Source of the DNA: Hydrogenophaga sp.
GTDB taxonomy: Bacteria > Pseudomonadota > Gammaproteobacteria > Burkholderiales > Burkholderiaceae_C
Reading direction: 5' to 3'
Assembly: GCF_019635465.1 (NCBI RefSeq)
Contig: NZ_JAHBZK010000001.1
Coordinates: 248,001 to 312,000, forward strand
Length of the DNA: 64,000 nucleotides
Shown in pieces: positions 8,361 through 15,674 of this stretch. Both the position numbers and the translations under genes were made by a program. Below the pieces are notes generated by a model. It was not told the DNA's origin and made no database searches. It saw nothing but the letters and a program-made list of their open reading frames with translations. Positions within the stretch are counted from its first letter, which is position 1. Each line of letters begins with the position of its first letter.

Positions 8361-8373
8361 GCAGTAGCCGATC

Positions 8374-9531
8374 TCACTGCGGCACTTTGCCTTCGACGCC
8401 CTTGACATAAAACTTGATGCCACCCAGGAAGGCGTCGTCGGCCTTGGCGTCCTTGGCCAGCACTTCCTTGCCGGCCTGGTCGACGATGGGGCCGGTCCAG
8501 GGGTGGAAGCTGCCGTCCTTGAGGCCGGCTTTGATGGTGTCGATCTTGGCCTTGACTTCGGCGGGCACGTCTTCGGCGATCGAGACGATGTCGATCGATC
8601 CTTCCTTCACACCCCACCACGAGCCGCTGTTGCCCGTCCAGGTGCCGTCCAGCATGTCTTTGGTGGCCTTGATGTAGTACGGACCCCAGTTGATGATGGA
8701 CGACGCCAGGTGGGCCTTGGGGCCGTAGGCGGTCAAATCCGAATCCCAGCCGAAGGCGCGCTTGCCCATCTTCTCGGCGGTCTGCAGCACGGCCGACGAA
8801 TCGGTGTTCTGGAACAGGATGTCGGCGCCGCCGTTGATCAGCGAGGTGGCGGCCTCGGTTTCTTTTGGCGGATCGAACCAGCCGTTGACCCACACCACCT
8901 TGGTCTTGACCTTGGGGTTCATGGACTGCGCACCCAGCGTGAAGCTGTTGATGTTGCGGATCACCTCGGGGATTGGGATCGAGGCCACCACGCCCAGCGT
9001 GTTGCTCTTGGTCATGGCACCGGCAATCACACCCGCCATGTACGCGCCTTCGTAGGTGCGACTGTCGTAGGTGCGCATGTTCTCGGCCTGCTTGTAGCCG
9101 GTGGCGTGCTCGAACTTCACGTCCTTGAAGTCGGCGGCGACCTTGAGCATGGGCTCCATGTAGCCGAAGGTGGTGCCGAAGATCAGCTTGTTGCCGTTGG
9201 ACGCCATGTCGCGGATCACGCGCTCGGCGTCGGCGCTCTCGGGCACGCTCTCCACGAAGCTGGTGACGACCTTGTCACCGAACTCCTTTTCGATCGCCTT
9301 GCGACCGTTGTCGTGCGCGAAGGTCCAGCCGCCGTCGCCCACCGGGCCGACGTAGGCAAAGGCGATCTTCAGCGGCTCGGCCTTGGGCGCCTCGGCGGCG
9401 GCCGGTGCCGGTGCGGGCGCTGCGGCGGGCGCGGCGGCCTCTTCCTTCTTGCCGCAGCCAATCAGCGCGGCGGCGGCCAGCGCGCTCAGCGCGGCGGCCT
9501 TCATCAGGGAACGTTTGTTCAGGTCGGTCAT
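8374..9531 (-). CDS. BMP family lipoprotein, nucleoside/purine ABC transporter substrate-binding
   Basis: This 385-aa binding protein has a lipoprotein signal: a basic start, a hydrophobic stretch, then LIGC with the lipid-anchored Cys at residue 26. An Ala/Pro/Glu-rich linker follows (residues 28-55) before the PnrA/BMP domain beginning at IAFAYVGPVGDGGW. A GAGGA ribosome site precedes the start. It is the last gene of the unit LysR-ATPase-permease-permease-binding protein and is presumably the main receptor of this importer. Substrate is inferred as purine nucleosides or bases from family (YufN/PnrA) and neighbours. Confidence 0.92.
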   Translation of the reverse strand: MTDLNKRSLMKAAALSALAAAALIGCGKKEEAAAPAAAPAPAPAAAEAPKAEPLKIAFAYVGPVGDGGWTFAHDNGRKAIEKEFGDKVVTSFVESVPESADAERVIRDMASNGNKLIFGTTFGYMEPMLKVAADFKDVKFEHATGYKQAENMRTYDSRTYEGAYMAGVIAGAMTKSNTLGVVASIPIPEVIRNINSFTLGAQSMNPKVKTKVVWVNGWFDPPKETEAATSLINGGADILFQNTDSSAVLQTAEKMGKRAFGWDSDLTAYGPKAHLASSIINWGPYYIKATKDMLDGTWTGNSGSWWGVKEGSIDIVSIAEDVPAEVKAKIDTIKAGLKDGSFHPWTGPIVDQAGKEVLAKDAKADDAFLGGIKFYVKGVEGKVPQ

Positions 9532-9597
9532 GGGAATCCTCGGGTCTTGAGGTGGTGGAGAAAGCGGTACAGGTAGGGGGTATCTGGACGGACCAAA

Positions 9598-10518
9598 TTA
9601 TGAACCCGGGTAGAACGGTTTCCCGATCGACGAGGGCATGTTCACGCGGATCCAGGTCGGGTTGCGCGAGATCAGCACCAGCACCACCACCGTGGCCACG
9701 TAGGGCAGCATGGTGAGGAACTGGCTGGGCACCTGCACGCCGATGGCCTGCAGGTGGAACTGCAGCATGGTGACGCCGCCGAACAGGTAAGCACCCAGCA
9801 GCACGCGGGCCGGGCGCCAGGTGGCAAAGGTGGTGAGGGCCAGCGCGATCCAGCCCTTGCCGGCGATCATGCCCTCCACCCACAGCGGGGTGTAGACGGT
9901 AGACACGTAGGCGCCCGCCAGGCCGCACAGGGCGCCACCGGCCATCACCGCGACGAGGCGGATGCGGCGCACCGGGTAGCCCAGCGCGTGCGCCGACTCG
10001 GGGCTTTCGCCCACGCTGCGCAATACCAGGCCGGCGCGCGTGCGGTAGAGGAACCAGATCAGCCCCAGCGCCAGCGCCACGCACACATAGACCATGGGGT
10101 GGTGCCGGAACAGCGCCGGCCCCAGCAGCGGTATGTCGGCCAGGCCCGGGATGGCCCAGCGCACCTGCTCGGGCAGGGTTTCCTGCACGTAGCCGGTACC
10201 GGCAAAGGCCGAGAAACCGGCGCCGAACAGGCTCAAGGCCAGGCCGGTGGCGTACTGGTTGGTGTTGAGCCAGATCACCAGCACGCCAAAGATGGCCGCC
10301 AGCAACGCGCCGGCGCCCATGCCGGCGGCAAAGCCCAGCCAGGTGCTGCCGGTGTGCACCACGGTGGCAAAGCCGGCCAGCGCGGCGCACAGCATCATGC
10401 CCTCGGCGCCCAGGTTGACGATGCCGGCCTTCTCGTTGATGAGCAGGCCCAGCGAGGCGATGGCCAGCACGGTGCCCGCGTTGAGCGTGGCGGCCAGGAG
10501 CAATGCGTAGGATTCCAT
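9598..10518 (-). CDS. ABC transporter permease, BMP/nucleoside type (second permease)
   Basis: This 306-aa inner-membrane permease belongs to the branched-chain amino acid/ribose permease superfamily, YufQ/NupQ-like. Features include LNAGTVLAIASLGLLINEKAGIVNLG at the N-terminus (INEKAGIVNLGAEGMML is the coupling-region signature), about eight hydrophobic segments and a C-terminus rich in membrane helices. It starts 3 bp after the stop of the other permease gene, so the two are translationally linked and likely form a heterodimer. Confidence 0.92.
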   Translation of the reverse strand: MESYALLLAATLNAGTVLAIASLGLLINEKAGIVNLGAEGMMLCAALAGFATVVHTGSTWLGFAAGMGAGALLAAIFGVLVIWLNTNQYATGLALSLFGAGFSAFAGTGYVQETLPEQVRWAIPGLADIPLLGPALFRHHPMVYVCVALALGLIWFLYRTRAGLVLRSVGESPESAHALGYPVRRIRLVAVMAGGALCGLAGAYVSTVYTPLWVEGMIAGKGWIALALTTFATWRPARVLLGAYLFGGVTMLQFHLQAIGVQVPSQFLTMLPYVATVVVLVLISRNPTWIRVNMPSSIGKPFYPGS

Positions 10519-10521
10519 GGC

Positions 10522-11580
10522 TCAGCCTTTCTTCCAGCGCACGCGGTACGCAATCAAGGTGTCGCAGGCCAGCAGCGCGAACAGCAGCAGCCCCTGGAAT
10601 ACCCCGGTGATCGATTTGGGCAGGCCCAGGCGCGACTGCGCCAGCTCGCCACCGATGTAGAACATGCTCATCAGCAGCGCTGAGAACACGATGCCCACCG
10701 GGTGCAGCCGGCCCACGAAGGCCACGATGATGGCGGCGAAGCCATAGCCGGCCGGCACATACGGCGTGAGCTGACCAATCGGGCCCGCCACCTCGAAAGC
10801 CCCGGCCAGACCGGCCGCGCCACCCGAGGTCAGCAACGCCACCCACAGCGCCTTGCGCGAGGAGAAGCCCGCATAGCGCGCCGCCATCGGCGCCAGGCCG
10901 CCCACGATCTGCGCATAGCCCGAGACGGTGCGGAACAGGAACAACCACACCCCACCCACACCCAGCAGCGCAAACAGCAGACCGATGTTCACGCGCGAGC
11001 CGTCCATCAGGCGCGGCATCTGCGCCACGCGCTCGAAGGTCTTGGTCTGCGGGAAGTTGTAGCCACCCGGGTCTTTCCAGGGGCCGTAAACGAGGTAGTT
11101 GAGCACCTGCACCGCCACGTACACCAGCATCAGGCTGACCAGGATCTCGTTGGCGTTGAAGCGGTCGCGCAGCAAGGCGGTGATGCCCGCCCAGAGCATG
11201 CCGCCCAGCATGCCGGCCAGGATGACCGCCGGCACGATCCACACACCCGTGGTCTTGTCGGCCAGCAGCGCCACGCCACCCGCAAAGATGGCGCCGATGA
11301 TGTACTGCCCCTCGGCGCCGATGTTCCACACGTTGGAGCGAAAGCACACCGCCAGACCGAGCGCGATGATCAGCAACGGCGTGGCCTTGACCAGCAGCTC
11401 CGACACCGCATAGCCATTCTTGATCGGCTCCCAGAAGAACACCTGCAGGCCGCGCACCGGGTCTTTGCCCAGGGCCTCGAACAGCAGCACGCCGACGATG
11501 ATGGTGATGAGCAGCGCCAGCAGCGGCGAGGCGTAGCCCCACCAGCGCGAGGGCTGGGGGCGGACTTCAAGCCGCAGCAT
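10522..11580 (-). CDS. ABC transporter permease, BMP/nucleoside type (first permease)
   Basis: This 352-aa permease is YufP/NupP-like. The start MLRLEVRPQPSRWWGY was chosen because upstream codons add a non-homologous Arg/Cys-rich leader. The gene overlaps the 3' end of the ATPase gene by 14 bp. The coupling signature FRSNVWNIGAEGQYIIG is present near residue 95, and multiple transmembrane helices follow. Pairing with the adjacent shorter permease and a double ABC ATPase matches the layout of bacterial nucleoside importers (NupNOPQ/YufNOPQ). Confidence 0.92.
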   Translation of the reverse strand: MLRLEVRPQPSRWWGYASPLLALLITIIVGVLLFEALGKDPVRGLQVFFWEPIKNGYAVSELLVKATPLLIIALGLAVCFRSNVWNIGAEGQYIIGAIFAGGVALLADKTTGVWIVPAVILAGMLGGMLWAGITALLRDRFNANEILVSLMLVYVAVQVLNYLVYGPWKDPGGYNFPQTKTFERVAQMPRLMDGSRVNIGLLFALLGVGGVWLFLFRTVSGYAQIVGGLAPMAARYAGFSSRKALWVALLTSGGAAGLAGAFEVAGPIGQLTPYVPAGYGFAAIIVAFVGRLHPVGIVFSALLMSMFYIGGELAQSRLGLPKSITGVFQGLLLFALLACDTLIAYRVRWKKG

Positions 11581-13129
11581 GCGCGGTCTCCTTGTTCTGG
11601 TGATCTGTCGTCCACAGGCCCGACATCCATTCGCCGATGCGCTCCACGGTGGCATCGGCCCGGTCCATGCTGGGTGACAGGCGCCCCTTGGCGATCACGT
11701 GCAGCCGGTCGCTGATCTCGAACAACTCCTCGAGCTCTTCGCTCACCACCAGCACGGCGCAGCCGGCGTCGCGCAGCGCCAGGATCTCGCCCCGGATCTG
11801 CGCTGCCGCGCCCACGTCCACGCCCCAGGTGGGCTGGCTCACGATCAGCAGCGTCGGCTTGGCCTCGATCTCGCGGCCGACGATGAACTTCTGCAGGTTG
11901 CCACCCGAGAGCGAACGCGCCGCCGCGTCGGGCCCGTTGGCCTTGACCTGGTAGCGCGCAATGATGTCCCTGGCCTGCGCCTTGAGGGCGCCCACACGCA
12001 CCCAGCCACCCACCCCCACCGCGTCGCGGCGCGAGAGCAACAGGTTCTGCGCCAATGACATCGTGGGCACGGCGCCACGCCCCAGCCGCTCCTCGGGCAC
12101 GAAGTGCAGGCCCAGGCCGCGGCGCTTGCCCGGGCTCAGCCGTGCCACGTCCCTGGCGCCCATCGCGATGCTGCCGGCCGGTGCGCGCATGTCCTCGCCC
12201 GACAGGCAGCGCAGCAACTCGCCCTGCCCGTTGCCCGACACGCCCGCGATGCCCACCACCTCGCCCGCGCGCACGGTGAGCGCGATGTCGGCCAGCGCGG
12301 TGCCGAAGGGATCGTCGCTGTCCAGCGTGAGGCCCTTGACCTGCAACACCGGCTCGCCGGCGTGCAGCGGGCGGTGCTCCAGTTCGGGCGGTTCGGCGCC
12401 GATCATCAGGCGAGAGAGCGAGGCGTTGGTCTCTTCGCGCGGGTCGCACACACCGGTGACCTGGCCGCCACGCAGCACGGTGCAAGCCGTGCACAGGGCG
12501 CGGATCTCGTGCAGCTTGTGGCTGATGTAGAGGATGCTGCAGCCCTCGCTGGCCAGCTGCTGCAGCGTGACGAAGAGCCGCTCCACCGCCTGAGGCGTGA
12601 GCACCGACGTCGGTTCATCGAGGATCAGCAATTGCGGGTTGGTGAGCAGGGCCCGGATGATCTCCACCCGTTGCATCTCGCCCACCGACAGGGTGTGCAC
12701 CGGGCGCGCGGGGTCGATCGGCAAACCGTATTCGTCGCCCTTGGCGCGGATGCTCGCGGCCACCTCGGGCAGCGACAGGGATTTGTCCAGACCGAGCCAC
12801 ACGTTCTCGGCCACAGTGAGCGTGTCGAACAGGCTGAAGTGCTGGAACACCATGCTGATGCCCAGCGCGCGCGCGGCCTGCGGGTTGCGCACATGCACCG
12901 GCTGGCCGTTGAACAACACGGCACCCTCGTCGGGCTTGACCGCGCCGTAGATGATCTTCATCAGCGTGGATTTGCCAGCGCCGTTCTCGCCCAGCACGGC
13001 GTGGATCTCGCCAGGCTGCACGGTCAGCGACACGTCGCGGTTGGCCACCACGCCGGGGTAGCGTTTGGTGATGCCGGTGAGTTGCAGGCGGTGGGCGGTG
13101 TGGGGTGTGCTCATCGGCAGGGTCGGCAT
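11567..13129 (-). CDS. ABC transporter ATP-binding protein, two nucleotide-binding domains
   Basis: This 520-aa ATPase contains two fused ABC domains, as in sugar/nucleoside importers (RbsA, YufO). Domain 1 has Walker A GENGAGKST near residue 48, signature LSVGEMQRVE near 150 and Walker B LLILDEPTS near 172. Domain 2 begins about residue 265; its Walker A is degenerate (SGNGQGEL), while the LSGGNLQKF signature is retained, which is typical for the family. A start five codons downstream is equally plausible. It follows the LysR gene by only 9 bp, so regulator and importer are probably one transcript. Confidence 0.93.
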   Translation of the reverse strand: MPTLPMSTPHTAHRLQLTGITKRYPGVVANRDVSLTVQPGEIHAVLGENGAGKSTLMKIIYGAVKPDEGAVLFNGQPVHVRNPQAARALGISMVFQHFSLFDTLTVAENVWLGLDKSLSLPEVAASIRAKGDEYGLPIDPARPVHTLSVGEMQRVEIIRALLTNPQLLILDEPTSVLTPQAVERLFVTLQQLASEGCSILYISHKLHEIRALCTACTVLRGGQVTGVCDPREETNASLSRLMIGAEPPELEHRPLHAGEPVLQVKGLTLDSDDPFGTALADIALTVRAGEVVGIAGVSGNGQGELLRCLSGEDMRAPAGSIAMGARDVARLSPGKRRGLGLHFVPEERLGRGAVPTMSLAQNLLLSRRDAVGVGGWVRVGALKAQARDIIARYQVKANGPDAAARSLSGGNLQKFIVGREIEAKPTLLIVSQPTWGVDVGAAAQIRGEILALRDAGCAVLVVSEELEELFEISDRLHVIAKGRLSPSMDRADATVERIGEWMSGLWTTDHQNKETAHAAA

Positions 13130-13138
13130 CGGGCGACG

Positions 13139-14092
13139 TCAGGCGGCGGCGCGTTGGGTTTCGGGCGCGCGCAGCGAGGCGGCGACGGACTTGATCTGCT
13201 CGCGCAGCCAGCGCGCCGCGTTGGCGCTGTGGGTGCGCTCGTGCCAGAGCTGGTAATACATCATGCGGGGGAACTTCACCGGCGGCGTCAGGATGGTCAC
13301 GGGCAGGCCGCCCACGTAGCGTTCGCAGTACTGGCGCCCGGTGGTGAGCACAAGCAAGCTGCCTGCCACCATGGCCGGAATCAGGCCGAAATGCGGGCAG
13401 CGCGCGCTGATGCGCCGCGTCAGGCCCTGGCCCGCCAACAGCTCGTCGATGATGCCGCGCGCGCCGGGGTGCGTGGGCGTGGGCGCGATGTGCTCGGCCG
13501 CCAGCCAGGCTTCCTGATCCCAGCCGCGGCGCACCGCCGGGTGGTGGTTGGCGACCAGGCTCACCACCTCGTCACCGAACAGGCGGCCCAGGTGCAGGTC
13601 TTCCGGTGGCCGCATCCAGTTGCCGATCACCACGTCCACCGTGCCCTGCGCCAGCCGCGTCCGGTAGTCGGCGTCGCGAGACAGCGGGTGGATGTCGATG
13701 GCGCATTGCGGCGCCGCCGCCTTGATCTGGGTGACCAGCTGCGGCAGGAAGAACGGGTCGAGGTAATCACTGGCCGCCAGGCTGAAGGTGTGGGTGGCCG
13801 TGGCTGGGTCGAAGGCGCGCGCGTCCGAGAACAGCACCTCGGCACTGCGCAGGATGTCGGCCGCGGGCTCGATCATGCGCAGCCCCGCCTCGGTGGGCAC
13901 CATGCCCGAGCCCGAGCGCACCAGCAGCGGGTCGCCCGCCAGCTCGCGCAGCTTCTTGAGCGCCGCACTGACCGCCGGCTGGTACATGCCGAGCTTGATC
14001 GCCGAGCGCGACACGCTGCGTTCGGTGAGCACGGTGTGCAACACACGAATCAGGTGCAGGTCGATGCGATCGAACATGGGGCCGTATTTCAT
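13139..14092 (-). CDS. LysR family transcriptional regulator of the purine locus
   Basis: This LysR-type regulator is about 317 aa from the start MKYGPMFDRIDLHLIR; MFDRID at 14077 is an alternative start. The winged HTH covers residues about 6-65 (ERSVSRSAIKLGMYQPAVSAALKKL), followed by a periplasmic-binding-fold effector domain. It lies between xdhAB (divergent) and the ABC importer (downstream on the same strand) and probably controls both. The effector may be a purine or urate; this is inferred from position only. The codons upstream of 14092 run into the shared promoter region and were rejected. Confidence 0.88.
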   Translation of the reverse strand: MKYGPMFDRIDLHLIRVLHTVLTERSVSRSAIKLGMYQPAVSAALKKLRELAGDPLLVRSGSGMVPTEAGLRMIEPAADILRSAEVLFSDARAFDPATATHTFSLAASDYLDPFFLPQLVTQIKAAAPQCAIDIHPLSRDADYRTRLAQGTVDVVIGNWMRPPEDLHLGRLFGDEVVSLVANHHPAVRRGWDQEAWLAAEHIAPTPTHPGARGIIDELLAGQGLTRRISARCPHFGLIPAMVAGSLLVLTTGRQYCERYVGGLPVTILTPPVKFPRMMYYQLWHERTHSANAARWLREQIKSVAASLRAPETQRAAA

Positions 14093-14135
14093 GCCGGTCT
14101 CGTACCAAGTGGAATCGCCGCAAAGGCATTGGCGA

Positions 14136-14153
14136 CATATGCAAACCCATATG
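14136..14153. promoter_or_regulatory. inverted repeat in the LysR-xdhA divergent region
   Basis: Two CATATG palindromes separated by 6 bp form a larger symmetric element (ATATG-N6-CATAT) in the roughly 94-bp gap between the LysR start and xdhA. Spacing and symmetry fit a LysR-type binding site controlling both directions. Confidence 0.45.
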
Positions 14154-14186
14154 ATGCCCTGAACCCCTGCCGGTATGCTGGTGCGC

Positions 14187-15674
14187 ATGAGTCACGACCT
14201 GCCCAGTCAGCCCCTGAGCTTCTGGCGCCGCGGCGCGCCGGTCACCCTGCCCGCCGTGCCCGCGGACCGCACCCTGCTGCAGGTGCTGCGCGACGACCTG
14301 CACTGCACCGGCACCAAGGAAGGCTGTGGCGAAGGCGACTGCGGTGCCTGCACCGTGGTGCTCGGCGAGGCCGTGGACGGCCAGCTCGAACTCAAGGCGG
14401 TCAACGCCTGCATCAAGATGGCCCATTCGGTGCACGGCCAGGCGGTGTTCACCGTCGAGGACCTGGTCGCCCCCGATGGCGCTCTGCACCCGGTGCAGGA
14501 GGCCATGCACCAGTGCCACGGCAGCCAGTGCGGCTTCTGCACGCCGGGCTTCGTGATGAGTCTGTACGCCCTCTACGAGAACAGTGGCGCCGGCCAGGGC
14601 GTCACCCGCGAGGCCGCCCAGGCCGCGCTGTCGGGCAACTTGTGCCGGTGCACCGGCTACCGCCCGATCCTGGACGCCGCCGAGCGCATGGGCCAGCTGC
14701 CCTGCCCCAGCGCTACCCGGCTTGACCCGGCCGCAGTGCTGCGCGGCCTGCGCACCCTGGGCCCGGCCGCCGACACCGTGTACCAACGCCCGACCTCGCT
14801 GCAGGCCCTGTTGCAGGCGCGCGCCGCGCACCCCAAGGCCCAGGTGATCGCCGGCACCACCGACGTGGGGCTGTGGGTCACCAAGCTGTTCAGGCAGTAC
14901 CCGCAGATCCTGGACGTGACCGGCGCCGCCGAGCTGCGCCACGTGGAGGACTACCCGCACCACATCGCCATCGGCGCGGCGGTCTCGCTGACCGACGCCT
15001 ACGCCGCGCTGGTGGCCGAGCGCCCGCAGCTGGCCAGCTTTGCCCACCGCTTTGCCGGCCTGCCGGTGCGCAACGCGGGCACGCTGGGCGGCAACGTGGC
15101 CAACGGTTCACCGATCGGCGACAGCATGCCCTTGCTGATTGCGCTGGGGGCCAGCGTGGTGCTGATGCGCTGGGACAGCAAGCGACGCGCCATCGCCCAC
15201 CGCGAGCTGCGACTGGAAGACCTGTACACCGGCTACCGGCAGAACGTGATGCGGCCCGACGAGCTGCTGTGCTGGATCAAGGTGCCGCGGCCGACCGCCG
15301 ACGAATTCATGCGCGCCGACAAGATCAGCAAGCGCTTCGAGGACGACATCTCGGCCGTGTGCCTGGCGGTGAACCTGCGCCTGCGCGACGGTGTGGTGGC
15401 CGATGCCTCCATCGGCGTGGGCGGTGTGGCCGCGACGCCGGTGCGCGCGCGCCAGACCGAGGCCGCCCTGCGCGGCCAGCCCTGGAACGCCGACACCGTG
15501 ATGACCGCCGCCGCCGTGCTGCGCGCCGAGTTCAACCCCATCAGCGACATGCGCGCCAGCGCCGACTACCGCCGCGCGGTGCTGGGCAACCTGTTGCGCC
15601 GGCTCTGGCTCGACCACCAGGGCGTCAAGGGCCTGCGGCTCGAAGCGGCGGACCACCTGGAGGTGCCCGCATGA
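14187..15674 (+). CDS. xdhA: xanthine dehydrogenase small subunit (2Fe-2S and FAD)
   Basis: This subunit of about 495 aa passes electrons from the molybdenum site to NAD+. The N-terminal plant-type 2Fe-2S domain has CTGTKEGCGEGDCGAC (residues 40-55). The second cluster domain has CGFCTPGF near 118 and LCRCTGYRPI near 152. The FAD domain follows from about residue 190, with NAGTLGGNVANGSPIGDS near 295. An ATG four codons upstream (14175) is possible. The stop overlaps the xdhB start (ATGA). Hypoxanthine to xanthine to urate is the expected chemistry. Confidence 0.95.
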   Translation: MSHDLPSQPLSFWRRGAPVTLPAVPADRTLLQVLRDDLHCTGTKEGCGEGDCGACTVVLGEAVDGQLELKAVNACIKMAHSVHGQAVFTVEDLVAPDGALHPVQEAMHQCHGSQCGFCTPGFVMSLYALYENSGAGQGVTREAAQAALSGNLCRCTGYRPILDAAERMGQLPCPSATRLDPAAVLRGLRTLGPAADTVYQRPTSLQALLQARAAHPKAQVIAGTTDVGLWVTKLFRQYPQILDVTGAAELRHVEDYPHHIAIGAAVSLTDAYAALVAERPQLASFAHRFAGLPVRNAGTLGGNVANGSPIGDSMPLLIALGASVVLMRWDSKRRAIAHRELRLEDLYTGYRQNVMRPDELLCWIKVPRPTADEFMRADKISKRFEDDISAVCLAVNLRLRDGVVADASIGVGGVAATPVRARQTEAALRGQPWNADTVMTAAAVLRAEFNPISDMRASADYRRAVLGNLLRRLWLDHQGVKGLRLEAADHLEVPA

